Shown here: one piece after another, positions 49,197-63,374 of the stretch | Numbering within the stretch: position 1 is the stretch's first letter | Layout of the letters: the number at the start of each line of letters is the position of its first letter | NCBI GenBank assembly: GCA_028622995.1 | Contig: JAJQJQ010000050.1 | Location: forward strand, 124,001-188,000 | Direction: 5' to 3' | Source: Panagrolaimus kolymaensis | Taxonomy: Eukaryota > Nematoda > Chromadorea > Rhabditida > Panagrolaimidae | DNA length: 64,000 nt | Notes under the pieces: generated by a model | The model's input: only the letters and a program-made list of their open reading frames with translations | What the model was told of the DNA's origin: nothing | Databases searched by the model: none | Program-made: the position numbers and the translations under genes

Positions 49197-52108
49197 GTTG
49201 GTTTTAATTATTTTTGTTTTTTTAAAAGACTGAAAAACAAAAGTTTCGTTTTTTTTTGTTGCAAAGTACGTCAAAGGCAAAAACAAATTTGTGTCATTAT
49301 GAAGGAGAGTTGTAAAATAATTAAGAGAAAGAAACCTTCTCAACTTTCATAAAAGGTTAAAAATAACATTTAAGAACACTTGTTTTTCATAATTTATTTT
49401 TTTGAGAAAAAAAATAGAAAACGTAAAACTCTGAACTGGCTTTTAATAAAATAGGGAACAAATTGTTATGACTTTGAAGATATCAAATTATCAATAACAT
49501 AGGCAGCTATTTATCTGGAGGTCAAGGATCGGTTGTTGTGAGTTTCAGAAAACAATGGTAAAGTTAGCAGTAAAAAAAACTTAGGTTCTTTTTCTTCATC
49601 TTTTTCATTTTCATTAATGATTAATTTATGAAGCTCGTCATTGAGGCTTTTTTGGATATCAAAATTGGTGGTTTTTTGTACCCTCAAAATTCTTCCTTCA
49701 TTTTTTTAAATAAAATTTTTTGGAGCAACCTTTAGTTTTTTTGTAAGTGCAAATAATTTTTGATTAGTTTTTTTCTTCTTATTATTATGAAACATATCTT
49801 TCATTTCCTTTTTTGTAATTCTTTTTCTATTATTTTGAAATCCAAACCTAGCAACAACGACTATAGAATGATAGAATTTTGTTTTTGATTGTTATGTAAT
49901 CGGAGAACAAAAAGAACGATTATTACCACCTACAATTCAACAAAAGAATAATAAAACTCAATAAAAATGTTTTTGCACCTGCTGAAATGAAACAACTATA
50001 CACACAACCGACCGGATGCGGAAGGAAAAATTTTTCAGGAGAAAAAAGAATTGCAATTTTGTGAAATCCAAAAAAAAATTTGGGAAACAAGAACAAAGTT
50101 TAAAAAAGTAAAAATGTGTTCTTTTACTTTTTATATGTTCCCATACAAAAAAATTTTTTCTTTGACATCCATAACAAAAGACAGAAGAAGAAGCAGAAAA
50201 AAAAATTTTTTAAATGGTTATAACTTGAAAAAGATGGCAACGCTGAAGAAAAAAAGTAATAAAGAATATGGCACTCTTGTGGCAAATTTTCAATATGAAT
50301 GATAAATTATGGCTCCCATTATTTTTTTAATGGAGATTCAAAAAACAAAAAATGAAATTGACTTCCTTATTATAATTTTTTTGCTGATATAAAAATCACA
50401 TTGAAACTTAGTCTCCGAATGTATGAAAAGAAATTTCTTATTCTTTGCTGATTTAAGATTCTGGTGGTTTTTTAGTTTCTTTCGTTTTTTCCTTTTTTTG
50501 TGAAAGAAATTATTATTTCATGAATTTCTTAGAAATTTCAAATTGTGAAAAAAAAAAAGTGATTCCATGGATTACTGTATCGCAAACGAGCAACTTGTAG
50601 TCGTCAAAAAAAGAAAGACAGAATTTTTAAACAACAACATAGAAAGAAAAAAGAAGAGAGAAACATGAAATAAAAGAAAATGAAGAAAAAAAAATAGAGA
50701 AGAAGAAACATGTGCTTAATTCATGGCTTACTTCTCTTCAGCTTGCTTTTTATGTTCATCATCAAAATTAATTAAGCTTTTCTTCTTTCTTTATTTTTTC
50801 TGTCATTCATTCACGAATATTTTTCTTTTTTCTTTCATTCATGATTTAATCAAGCAACAACAAACCCTTTTCATCAAAGGCATTCACTCAAAATAATAAA
50901 CCCCAAAAAAATGCTTCCGTGTATTTCTTTCAAAATTTTTTAGACACTTGTTGATTATTTTCGTCATAATTTTTTTATATCGAAAAAACCCATTCCATTT
51001 TTTTCTCGCTATAATTATTTTTTGCTTTCAAAGAAAAATAATAATATAACCTTAGCATTCTTTTTTGCTACTACCTCCTATGGCTTTTAAGCAAGCTATT
51101 TATCCCAAAAAATAATTTTGCACTTTTTTCCAGCCAACTAACTCCTGCAAAAAAAAAATGAAATAAAAAAAGAACGAGCAAGATGCTTGTTACTGCCTCA
51201 TTTTCTTCGTCTGAAAACTGAAAACTAAAAAAAACACCACTCAAACTCAGGCGTGAAAAGTAAAAAAAAACTAAAAAGAAAAATTTTGCCTAAAGGAGTT
51301 TATATTATTTTTTTTACTCCCATTTCTAGTTAGCTATTTTTTTTCTTGAACTTTCAAAAAGTCATCTTCATCTTAGAAGAATAAAGGATAATTTTTAAGG
51401 TTAAAAATATTTTTCTGCGAAAAAGAAGCGCCTCAAAGTCTCAAAAACTTTTTATCCTTAATTTTCTTGTTGAGTCGAACATGAAAAATGCCAAAAATAA
51501 TAATAAATTTTTTTTGACCTTGTAAGTAATAAAAGTTAGTTAGTTAGTTTCAAAACTATGAATACCGCCTAAAGGCATTTTTCTTGATTCTTGAGCCTGT
51601 TGACGAACAAGAAAAAATTTTTTTGAGCTTGTTGCTTCCGATTAAATTAAAAGGCGTGGCTTTTTTGTTTTTTCTTTCCTTCACGCTTCTTTTAAGGAAA
51701 CAAAAGATGAAGTGGTTAACAAATTTTTTCACACTACTTTGTTGTTGTTTTTTTTATGAACGGAAAAAACAAAAAAAAGCTTTAAAACTTGTTATTCGTA
51801 GAAATTGTTATTGGCGTATTTAATTTTTCTTTTTGTATCAGATAACGAACGAATGAATTTTGATTTTTATGCAGTTTAATTTTTATTTGTGTTAAGTAGT
51901 TTATACTTTTTACTTTTAAGACAATCAAAAAAGCAGACGACCTTAACTTAATTTTATCTTACTTCTTCTTCGAAAGATATTTTATTAGTTCCTTTTATCT
52001 CTCTTATTTGTGTGCTAATCCCCTTCTTATTGAAACTCATATTCACTTTTATTTCGGCTGCTTTTATATTTTATATATTTAATATTGAAACAAAAAGAAT
52101 AAATAAAT
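49197..52108. other. putative long intron or intergenic stretch
   Basis: 2.9 kb of AT-rich sequence between the 49032 exon and the 52109 exon. No coding exon with consistent phase was found here. Confidence 0.5.
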
Positions 52109-55100
52109 ATGACTCGTCGAACTTCTCTTCAATATCATTATTCACCAGGATTGGTAGGGACGACGACCACCAATTCAGCCAATTCAGCCAATTCAGGAGT
52201 TGGAAATGGTGGACACGCCCAAGCCCAACAACCACAAACTATTCATGACTTAGCTTGCGGCTATTTGCTTGAATTTCCACAAGATTTTAAGCAACTTTAT
52301 CGACAAAGAAAACTTAGTCAAATTGGTGAAGATTATTTTAAACCAGCTTCAAATTTACGTTCACATCGATTAAGTCATCCACATTTGTCATTTATTGCCT
52401 CTCCACTAACCAATATGACCAACAACAACGCTTCGCCACCAAGTTTACCTTCACGCAGATATCTTCCAAATGGAGGGCATCGAAATTCTCAACCATCTTT
52501 AATGTTTTATGGACAATCAGATGAACAAATTCAACATTCCTTAAATAATGCATTAAATTTAAAACATGTTCCATCTCAGCCTGTTTTATTTGGAAAACAA
52601 TATTCACCTAAAAACAGTACCATAATTGAACCACAAAATCGACATTTTAATGGCGGCGGTGGAGCAACAACAACAACTTCACAAAATCGACATCATCATC
52701 ATTATTACCAACAACATCATTCGCCAAGTACCCCACCAAATTCGAATTCTAATATCTTTACACAATCTACAAATAGTAAAAATAACTCTCCTTCAGGAGG
52801 ACGAAAATTGCCTAGGGCTTCAGAAAAACGAATCTTACAAAGGCATCCTCAATCAGATTTAGCTTTTCGTTTTCAGCGTCACGTGGATTATTATTCATCC
52901 AATGAAAATAATCATGGTCATCAAATTCGAAATGAAGGTAAGTATTTCATTTTTTGTTTTTTATTTTGTTTAAGTCCCTCTGTTTTTTTAAAAAGAAACT
53001 TTGCACCCTTAAAAAAATTAGCACCCTTATAAAAAACTTTTATTTTTTTTATTTATTTTGCACCGGGGGCGTTCATCATCCATGTTTGTCGTCAAAGAGA
53101 TTTATTAAAAACAAAAAAATTACTTTTTTTTCAAAAAAGAAAAGTAAAAAATAACAAGAATTTTGTTTTTTTGAGTGTTAAATTTCATGATGAGGATAGC
53201 AATTTCATCTCCATTTACAGTTAAAAAAAATGAATTAATTAAATCCAAACTTGTTAAAAGAAATATTTTTTAATGAGCATTTATTTATTTCGTAACCGTC
53301 CATAATGTTTATGTGTATAAACATTTTTTGTCGCTTCATTAGACATTTTTTGTTTTGTTTCTTCTTTTAAATGTTTTTTTCTTTAAAAAAGTCTAAAAAA
53401 AGAATTTTTAAAAGCACTAAAAACACCAAAAGTCAAGTGATGGTAAAAAATGGGGTTTCCCAACAAAAGAAAAATTCAAGCAAAACCAAAAACCAAAAAA
53501 ACATGCTGATTTAAAAATAAATGAAAACAATTTGAATTTATTTTTCATGGCAATTATGTCATTTTTAAAAATTTATTCTTACGGTAATGACAAACAAATG
53601 AATTAATAAAAAGCATGATAACAAGTAATTTTTAATTTTTCAAAATTTGGGAAGCGCATTGTTGTTTTAAAAATTCATTCCTGATTAGGTCAAAGAGGCA
53701 TTATGCGTTTGCTGCTAGCAGTTTTTTTTTCTGATGGAATAATTAAGATTGTGTGGGAGTCAAAGAATCGAAAAAATTTCAATTTCTATAACCACAAATC
53801 TTATCATTTTACCGCTGCATCAAAAGAAATTGAGAGTAATTAGGTTCAAATATCTATCAAAAAACTAGCATGGAAACAAAAAAAAAAGAAAATTTCTCAG
53901 AAATTTGAAAAAATACCAAAAATCAAAACACTTGCAAAGATTTTTCAAATATATTTTTTTATGTGTTTACAAAAATATAAATAATTTTTCCCATTTTTTA
54001 AAAGTAATTTTTCACACGCAGCCTTTTTTATTTTTTTGCAAAGCTGAACGGCAAAAAATTTTATAAGCGCTGGTTGGCAGCTTTTTTCTATTTAAAAATT
54101 TAACACTTAAGAAGTGAGAAAAAAAGAAGGAGGCTCACTCATACTCAAGAAAAAAATATGTTCAAAAAACATTGCAAAGAAGAAGAAAAATATGGAGAAG
54201 AAAATAAAAAAGTCTCAAGAGAGTTTAGCATTAATTAAAAAAAATGAATGTTAGCTTTAAAAAAGAAGTTTTTTTTCCGAAACATCTTCATTTCAAACGA
54301 AAAACAAAAATAAAAGACAGAGCAAAAACTAACACATATTTTTTTGTTGGGTTTAAAAAAAATTAATTTAAATATTTGCAGAACCAGATTTCGTTGATCC
54401 CGTTTATTTGGCCCTCAAACAAGCTACAGGTCGATACGGTGGTGGTGGATCATCAAGTAGCAGACGAGGTTCATCCGCACATAATTTTGATTCAGCCAGT
54501 CCAAGCCCTCGAAATTTATCTCAAGTTTCTCTTAAAGATTCGGGTTATGCTGAAATTAGCAATTCTCGAAATCAATTATTAGGTTCCACTCCAATGTTGG
54601 ATCAACCTGGAATGCCTCCAGCTAAAGCCATGTCAAATGGTAAGTTTTTTTCTTACTTATTTTTTCTCTCTCCAATTATAATTAATTATTTTTGACTTTG
54701 AAATTAATTCTACCAAAATTTTTTCTTTTGCTGACTAATTAAAAAATTATTATTTGTTTTTAAACTTTACACTTTTTTTACTTGTCTTTCTTCTCTTTTA
54801 CACCACTTTATTTTTAAATGAAATCTGCGGCATCAATTTCAAACTCCACCACCCATGGCTATCTATCTCATTCTCAAGTTTTTTTTAAGGAGAAGCGAAA
54901 AAGAATAATAATAGGAAATCCGTAGGCGCGAGAGAAAAAAAAACTTGAGAAGCAGAAAAAGTAGAGTAGCATAAATGCTTTCTTCCTTTTTGGTGACACG
55001 GCATCGGTGTTGTTATTGTCGCCGCCGGTGTCGACGATGGATGGGCTGCATAATCGACGACTACTATGTGTACAAATAAAAAATTGTTGTTGCAGAAGCT

Positions 55101-56426
55101 CAAGAATGAAACTAAAAAACTTTACTCTTTTTTTATTTATTTTTTTTTCATTCTTCAAAAATTCAAACATGAATAAGAAAAAGTAGTGTAAAAACACATT
55201 TTTTCCAAAAATTTAATCCTAACAAAAAATAATTTTTTTATGGCTTGCTTTCAAGAAATTTTTTACTTTTTTATTTTTTGAAGTATTATAAATCATTATT
55301 AATTCTAAAAATATGTATATTTATTTGGTTTTTGTTGTTACTTTTTTACAATCTTTAAAATTTAAAACTAAAAAAAGCAGGTTACTCGCGTAAAACTAAT
55401 AATTTAATAAACAAGTTTACCCAAGAAATAAATAAATACACTTTTCCGTTTTTTTATTGCTTACAAAAACTATAATTTTTTTTGCTACTGCCATTCCCCA
55501 ATGTGAAAGGTTTATGAAAACACCTGCGTTTTGTGTTTATGCTTTTATGACTTCTTTGTAAATTACCAAAAAAATTATTATGAGCCTTTCCTATTTTTGT
55601 CGTTTTTTCTTTCGTTTGCTACTGCCAAGTTTATTTTTTAATTTCATTTTCTTTAAATTCTTTTTTCATTTACATTCTTCATTCATAAAACTTTCTTTAC
55701 GCTTCGTAGATTTAAAATTTAAAACAAGTCTTTGCTTTTTTTGCTTTTAATTTTAATTTTGGTTTAAACATTTTTTTTGCAGGAATAATTCAGCAACAAC
55801 GTCGCCGTGCACCAAAATTAAATAAACAAATGAAATCATTATCGTTGGATTGTGCAGAAATGCCTCCTCCTGTTTGCAGTACCATGAGATCGCCATTTAG
55901 TGAGTTTAAAGATTTTAGTAAAGACATTTTTAATTGAAAAAAAAATTTTCCAGAAAGTAAACCTCTTCGTCAAGCTCAAGGCTTTGCAACATCAGGCGAA
56001 ACATCAGATTGGGAGCGAAGTGTCTCTCCCGTAGGTCCCTCACCTCGTCGACTTCCACCTCAACCCACTTCCGTCACCACCCATATAGTTACTCATGAAT
56101 ATTGTGGGAATGATTTTATACTTTTTCTTGGTGATCGAATGAATATTGTGGATAATGGCGATCCTGATTGGTTACATGGAATTAAAGTTGGAGATCGAGC
56201 TAAAACTTTATTAACTTTTCCAAACACTTGTGTGGCTCCATTAAATCCTGGTGAACAACCTATGAAACTTTCACAAAATGTTAATTTAATTGAATCTCGA
56301 TTACGTTTATATCGTGACCAAGTTGTTTTTGCATTACCTAATTCAATGAGACATGACAGAGTTAAAGTTAGAAATGAAAGGGGCACCATAGCTGAATGTC
56401 CTCTAATGTATTTAATGCTTTTATAA
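52109..56426 (+). CDS. SH3-domain adaptor-like protein
   Basis: Four exons (52109-52937, 54382-54639, 55783-55899, 55954-56426), all joined in phase 1, give 558 aa from the ATG at 52109. An in-frame stop lies 7-9 nt upstream of this ATG. Residues 1-275 are Asn/Ser/His/Gln-rich and probably disordered, with NSA repeats and a poly-His stretch. EPDFVDPVYLALKQATGRYG follows at the exon 1/2 border. Another disordered part leads to an SH3-like domain at about 445-505 (THEYCGNDFILFLGDRMNIV, DPDWLHGI, FPNTCVAPL). After it comes a second conserved-looking module ending RVKVRNERGTIAECPLMYL. SH3 domains bind proline-rich partners. A relation to STAC-type adaptors is a guess from the C-terminal layout; I do not recognise the gene with certainty. 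Confidence 0.8.
52938..54381 (+). other. intron of the SH3-domain gene
   Basis: 1.44-kb AT-rich intron, GTAAGT to TTTGCAG. Nothing coding is seen. The next intron (54640-55782) is similar and 1.1 kb long. Confidence 0.7.
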
Positions 56427-57758
56427 ATAAAAAAATATGCAGCTAAACTTTTATTTTTATTATTTTTTCTGACTTAAAAAAAGGGCATTAAACGAGGATT
56501 TTTTTTTACTTTTCCTTTTTAAATTGTATTTATACGTATCTCAACTAAAAAAAATACTTATGCGTCCGTTCCTTGATTTGTGATTTATTTTTTTATTCGT
56601 TTCTTTAAAAAAAGTTTACTGTAAAAAAGTTTTATATCGTTTTATTAGAGCGAAGAAAAAAGTTTTTGTTTTAAGTTTGATTGACGTAAATATGTTTGTC
56701 GTGTTGTCGTTGTTTAACTTTTGAAACAATCAGGCCTCTCCAGGGAGATAGATGATGATTACCAGGTATAACTTTTAAAGACAAAGCAAAACCTTTAACT
56801 TTGAGTAATCCTTTTTTCTCGTATGAAACACTTTCTTTTTTATGCGACATACATGTGTCTAACTATTTCATCTAAAATATGCATCATCTCCCTCCGCTGA
56901 GCCTCTAAAAAACGCAACTTCCATCCATACCCAAACAAAAGCTTTGAAACCTTTTAATCCTCTTTGCTTCATCACATTCATTTCCTTCCATTATTTTTTG
57001 ATTCTGGTACAGCGAGCTTACCGGTATTTGCTGCCCCTTTTGATTATTTTTATGCTTTTAACGTTTTTTTTCTTTCTATTTTTAAACTTATACCTTTTAA
57101 TAAAATTTGTAACTATTTTTGTTTTTGTCATAAATATATAAATTAAATAAAGAGATTTGATTTAAAAAATGCTTTTATTGTTACATATAAAAAATTTCAA
57201 CAAGTCAAAGATATTCTCAAGCAAGTGATGAAAGAATTAAAGCAAAAAAAGACTCAATTCTTTCATCAAACATGGCACACAAAAAAGAAGAAGAAAAAAG
57301 ACCGACGAAAAAAGTTGTAAAACGCCAAAATTACCATTGCTTTTATGCTTCTTTTTTGTTGTGCTTTGAAACGTCTTTTCCTGTCCCATAACAGCCTTAC
57401 CTAAACCGTTGCGGTTTCAGATTAATGATAGCTGGCTTTAACTCATTGAAACGAATCATTCACAATCTGCTTAACCAATCTAATACGAGTCTTCGAAATA
57501 ATAATACTGCTGTTAACCAACTCCAGCTTTGTCAACTAAACCTCCTTTTTTCCACAGTCATTTCCTTCCATTTGTTTAAATCAAAGACAAGACAAAGATT
57601 TGTTATTAAAAAAACATTTATTGTAACATATAAACTTCTACAATTAAATACTATAATAACTCGGGCAAGTGAAGGAAACAAAGTAAAAAAGCGAAATAAT
57701 AAAATATATCCAATAGCAATACAAAGAAAAGAAAATTCACAACTCTTAATAAATAGTA
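56427..57758. other. convergent intergenic region
   Basis: This holds the 3'UTRs of the SH3 gene (+) and the V-ATPase C gene (-). A 116-codon plus-strand frame at 57425-57775 overlaps the V-ATPase stop and has no recognisable content, so it is not called. Confidence 0.55.
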
Positions 57759-59294
57759 TCATGGTTTGTGTTTAGCAAAATCGACAGGAACTTTGAAGAA
57801 GACATAAGGATGATAATCACTAATACCAAGAGAGACCAAACTTGGAACATCATCGAAAGCATCCATTGGACCAAAACCAGCTCCATCAAGATGAGAATAC
57901 ATTTTATTCAATTCAGCAGCGAGTTTCTTCGATGATCCTTTATGTGGTTCCATTATAACAGCTTGAAAGTTCACCGGCAATCCATATCTTAGAACAGATT
58001 CAACAAAAGTTCGAAGAGCCTTGACATGAATATAAGCAATAAAAATTTCACCAAAGTTGATTTTGAGCCATCGAACGATTTGAGCATATTGCTTTTGCTT
58101 TTCTTGAAGAAGTTTGTCTCTTTCAACTTTTCCATGCTTCAACGTTTCTTCATTGTAGACGAAATCACGGACGATGATCTTGTGTTCACGACAATTTGAT
58201 TTGTATTCTTCAAGGACCTTCTTGAAGATAGTAACAGTATAAAGAGCATGTTCATTATCTTCTGTGATGAGTTTGGCGGATCCAGGAACAACCATATCAG
58301 CATATGTAGTATACTTGGCTTCCCATTCTTTGACATTTATTTTGGGAACAGCTACCACAATAGTCTGAAAAAGTAAATGGTTAGTTAATAAGACTAAAGA
58401 AAGCTAATATGCTTCATGATGCTAGATTCATTTGCACTTGCAACAACTTTCCCGAAGGAGCAAACATAGTTATAGTAAGACAACAAGTTAGTCATCATTA
58501 GTAACAAACAAAAGATCGCAAGTTGGAGTACCAATAGTAAAAGCGTGCAATAATGAAGCATACTAAGAAACCATAAAAGGCAAAGGTTGTTTACCTGCAA
58601 ATATTCTGATTCCATTACAAAATCATCAGCTTTAACAATGTCGGATATATCTTTTGTGACAAGAGATCCTCTAAAAAGGCATGAATATAGTAGCAAAAAC
58701 ATAACAAGTAACAACATACGTTGATTTGCGATCAATAGAAGCCAAAGTATTCTTTAAGTTGTTGTAATGAGCAGCTTTGGTTTTGAAATCATTATCAATT
58801 TGAGTTATTTGTTTACCAATAATTTCACTTAGCACTTTGAGCGATTGCTTTAATGGATATTTTGCACTTTCCCATTGAAACTTGGTGAGGTAAGTATGCA
58901 TATCACCTAAAAAACATAACGATCATAATCAAATAAACAAGGTAAAGAAGTAACATACGATTTCTAATAAGTAGATTATCATGAAGCTTCTCACGTTCCT
59001 CCAAAACTTCACCAAAGTATTGAACTAGTTTTCGTGTCGTTCTAAAAACGTGTATGTCAAGAAAGAGAGAGTATAAACAAAGGAAGCAACTCACTGTTCA
59101 GCAGCAGCATCCAACTTTGATAAATCATCAGAAAGACCAACGAGTTGATCCAATGTTCCAACTTTTAGATCAGGTATATTGAATTTGTTGTTATTTGATA
59201 AACTTCCAGTTGACGAATTCAGCTTTTCCCATGTATCTTGAGGCGTTTTATCACCAGGAGCTGAGACAATCCAAATCTCTTGAGTTGAGCTCAT
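57759..59294 (-). CDS. vha-11: V-type proton ATPase subunit C
   Basis: Five minus-strand exons, 59294-59095, 59041-58959, 58906-58720, 58670-58595 and 58364-57759, give 383 aa, the normal length for subunit C. The start [19 protein letters not shown] is the conserved N-terminus, with a TTTTTTTCAG acceptor 9 nt before the ATG. Typical stretches are [68 protein letters not shown] and the C-terminal [16 protein letters not shown] and [13 protein letters not shown]. Subunit C is a cytosolic stalk part that joins V1 to V0 and controls reversible disassembly of the proton pump. It is a single-copy housekeeping gene in most animals. Confidence 0.97.
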
Positions 59295-62200
59295 GGTTAT
59301 CACTGAAAAAAAGAAGGAAATGAAAAGTTAATACATTATAACAAAGCTAATATGAAGAAAACGACACGAGGTTAAAACAAAGGAGTAAACATTCACGAGT
59401 AACTGAGTTTCAACATTTGTAAAAAAAAGTAACAATCAAACAATGATTTTGTGCTATCAAAGTAAAAAAAAGAGAGAGAAGAGACAAAGAACAAAAAGCT
59501 TTTTTTCATGACTTCCATTTTTCGATAATGTTGCGGCTTTTTTTGATTTCTGGTCTTCCGTTCATCGATCTTGAATTTGCCTGAATGCGCGTTAAGACCT
59601 TTATATAAAGCGCAATGCTTGAGTTTTTTTTTTTGTTGATGCATGGCTGGCTTTACTTTTTTACATATAAGCTTTTGCGTGGATTTAAATTTAGCATAAA
59701 TTATAGTTAATCTTTCTTTACTTTTTGAAGGTAACAAACAAAAAGAAAAAATGGTTTAAAGCACGTTGATTACACGAATAAAGTTTATTTACTCACGTAA
59801 ACGAAAAAACGAAGGTGAAATACGAAGCATTGTTTTACTCAAAAATAAGCAAATATCATTGACTGCGTTGCAGATATAACAATTATGGATGATTGTTTTA
59901 TAGGAGGAAAATACAAAGCGTCTTTTAGCTTTATTTTTGATTGATACCCATTGCTTTAACATTGTTTTAGAAAGTGTTTTATATTTTTTTAAGAGATGAA
60001 GAAGTTTATCGATAAATTTGTTTTGTTTTTCTTGATTGATTTATCGATTTGTGATTAACCAATGTTTATTAAAATTTTCCGAGGGATGATGATGAATTTA
60101 GTTGGAAGTTAGTAGCTAAATTTTATGGTTGATGCAAAGCGCTTTTAATTAACTTATGTCTCAAAAATTTTTTTTTATGAGCCATGTTACTTTACTTTTC
60201 TGTATCTTTGTAAAGCTTTTAACCTGATGGAAGTACTAATAGCTAATTTGAAAGAAAGTATGGCTTCATGCAACGACTTGCAATTGTCTGATGGTTGACA
60301 ATGGTGATACTTGACTGCATTTGCAGAGATGTTTTTGTTATTTTTCCATCAAAACAAAATTTCTTCCATGCATGTTATCCTATAATTAAACGTTGTGCTT
60401 GGATGCTTCAATAACAATAATAATCACCACTAATTACCAGAAACAAGCAATCAAACACCATCAAACTTTATTTTTTTTATGTTTCAATGAACTTTTTTAA
60501 ATTAAACTTTATCAAAAAAAAGTTGTTCCACTAAGAATTTTCTCAAGCACGTGGTGGCAGTTGAACGAGTTTAAGATTCAATTTTGTAAAGATCAAAATG
60601 AAGATGGCGTTTACTAAGCTGCTAATATTAAACTTTGTCTTTGCTGTAGTTGCAACATACATACATAAGTTTTAAGCAAAAGTTTTAACGCGAAAGGTTT
60701 TCATACATTTTTTTTTCTTTGAGCAGCAGCAAACAAGCAAAGCATCGTTCATATATTTTTTTTAAAATTAATCATAATAACGAGTTTAGTTTATCTTTCT
60801 TTGTGTCAATCTTTTTATAAACCGCTATAATACTTTTTTTTCTCGTTTAATCAATTACTAAATTATCTCGTAAATCTCTCTATCTTTTTTTAGGTAACAA
60901 AACCAACCAAGCAACAAAATTAATTGTTATATCATTATTTTATCCATTCCATCTTTTGATTCCTTCCTTTAAAGCAACCAACCAACCCATGATTGAAAAA
61001 ATTGCACATGAAAAAAATTGCGGTTAGTTTTTTTTATTTTTTAGTTCTTTAGTTCTTTTATTCATTATTCGCACTTTTTTTAAACTAAAAAATGCTTTTC
61101 AAATTTTATTTCCTTTGTTTAAAATTTTTCCAATTCTAGCATACATACAAAAAAAATTGTTTCAAATTAAACTGTGATTATGATTTTTAACGATTAAGCT
61201 TTGATTTTTTATTGTCGCTAAAAAAACGTATCCGGTGCAATATCATAGCTATCATAGTTTTTACAGAGAACAGTTTTTTAAACGTTGAACACCAAAGCTG
61301 AACACCAAAGCAAAGAAGATAAAACTGCTTCTTTTTATCGTGCTTTATAAAATCTTAGAAAAATATGAAGAAAAAAAGTAGTATTTGCACGATGGAGATT
61401 TGCTTTCATTTTTTACACCCTCAAGGCTTCTTTTTTTTTTCTTCTTCATATTAGTCGTCGTAGGTTTTTCGAGAATATTTATGAATGCATGTTCCGGTTA
61501 TTCTTCTTCTTCATCTTCAACTTCAACTTTTTCTCCCAACAATGTTTGTTTCTATCTCTCATCATCTTTTTTTTTTCAACGTTCCTCATTCATTCATTTA
61601 TTCATTTGGCCGCCGCTGTTGCTTGCTTGCTTTATTTTTTTACACACGTTTATGCCCTTTACTTTTTTTCTGCGTGTGTGCGCTTATTTTTTTGTTTGGT
61701 TCTTTAAAATAAAAAGTAGCAGCAAAGCAGTTCAGCTTCTTTTTCTCTTGCACTTTTTTTTGGGTTTTCATTCAATTGTTTTCTGAGGAAAATTATTTTC
61801 TTCTTCTTCTTTGCTCGTTCCTTTTTTTCTTTTGAGTGGTAACAAAGAACATGCGTTTTTTCGTTTTGTTTAATTAACAATTTTGTTAATTGTGATGTTA
61901 ATTAATTAATTAATCGATGGATGGTTCTAGTAACAATAAGTAACTTCTTTTTATTGCCAACGCCTAAACCATTGTTCCAAAATAAAAAATAAATTTCTAA
62001 CCATTAAGATTCTTCCTTTTTTCTAGCAAATTTCAAAGCGTTGATGACCTCCCACTTTTTTTTGTTTCATGGCTCTTTTGCTCGTCTTTTTTTTTACTTT
62101 GAAGATTTTTTTCGCTTGGTTCCCAACATCGGTTGCTATTCTATTGTTTTCATTTTTTTGAGCGCAATATTGAATTGAAACATTGGAATTGAATGGAATC

Positions 62201-63374
62201 AAGGCCAGGTCTTTTGATTGCATTGCCCAAAAAAAAGCTTCATTTTTTTTATTCATCGAGAGCCTTGACTGACGAATCTATCTATCATTCTTTTCTTTTT
62301 TTTTCATCGCTACTTAAAATATTTGTTGTCTTTGACCTTTTTTCCATTTATTTCCATTATCATTCATTCATCACTCAAAACTAAATAAATTTTTTTGGCT
62401 GGTTGATTTTAAATTTTTTACTTCATAAGGCCAAAGTATAATTAATTTATGTTGATCTTCGGACTATAAATACAAACAATACAAAACTCTTTTTTTTATT
62501 TGTTGTTGTGTGGGTTTTTGTTTTCTTTTTCTTTCCTTCCTTCCAAGTTTTAAAAAGAAAGAAAATACACAGATACTCGAAAAAATCACGGGAAAATATT
62601 TGAGATTAATGGAATTCTTTTATTTTCCTTGCGTGTTGCGTTCTCTTTTACTTTATTAGATCAACATTGCGGATAATCACACTCGCAATCCAACGCACAA
62701 ATTCCAAAGATTTTTGAGTCTTGTATAAAAACTTCCGCCTATTTTTTTTCTCGAATGAACTTTTGAAGTTTGAATCTTTTTTGTTGCCTAAAAAAGACAA
62801 AGTTTAGTTTTTTTTTCTGTAGTTCGTCTTTCAAAAAAAATACTGTGTTTACTTTCAATTTTGTATCGGTTTTGTGCAGCTCACCTCAAACAACAAAAAA
62901 TAAAAATGAAAGAGACTAAGGATAAATATAAAATTTTCTTTCCGATGATAATAGTTTGTGCTTTGTTGTTTTTTTTTTGTTGCTCTAAACTTTTTTCTTT
63001 GCTTTAAAAGCAAACTGAAAAAATGGAAGATTTGTTATTTTTTCTTTTTATTTGGCGCCAGTGTTCGCTAAAAATAATAAATACCCTCGCCAATTTTCTC
63101 AATTCTAAAATTTTCGTTGAAAATATAAAAAAGGAATTTTGTGTTTTTTTTTCACGTTTCCGCCGAAAAATAAGTTTATTCTCTTTTTTTCTTTTCCTTG
63201 TCTTCATCATTTTTTTTCTCTCTAACAATCAGACCATATATATATTAACGATGTACTTTGCGATAATTAATACAATACATTTTTCACGTGTTTTTCCGCG
63301 TTTTAGAATAGAGTAAAGTATTGTTGTGCTTTAAAAAAGAGAAAAATATTTATCATAGTTTGTTATTTTTTCAG
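59295..63374. other. gene-free region between V-ATPase C and the NAD kinase-like gene
   Basis: About 4 kb with no supported coding exon. The genes on either side are divergent, so both promoters and the missing first exon of the NAD kinase-like gene should lie here. A run of TTAA repeats is at about 61870-61915. Long open frames near 61385-61786 are T-rich low-complexity readings. Confidence 0.5.

Noticed and set aside
52160..52200. Tandem AATTCAGCC-type repeat (three units) as a possible regulatory repeat
   Set aside because: It lies inside the coding exon and encodes NSA-NSA-NSG in frame; a simple coding repeat.
57425..57775. 116-codon plus-strand frame overlapping the V-ATPase C stop
   Set aside because: It overlaps the conserved last codons of a secure gene on the other strand and has no recognisable domain; likely a shadow frame over the 3'UTR.
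61385..61786. 133-codon plus-strand frame
   Set aside because: Almost all Phe/Ser/Leu from T/C-rich runs, with several overlapping frames equally open; a compositional artefact.
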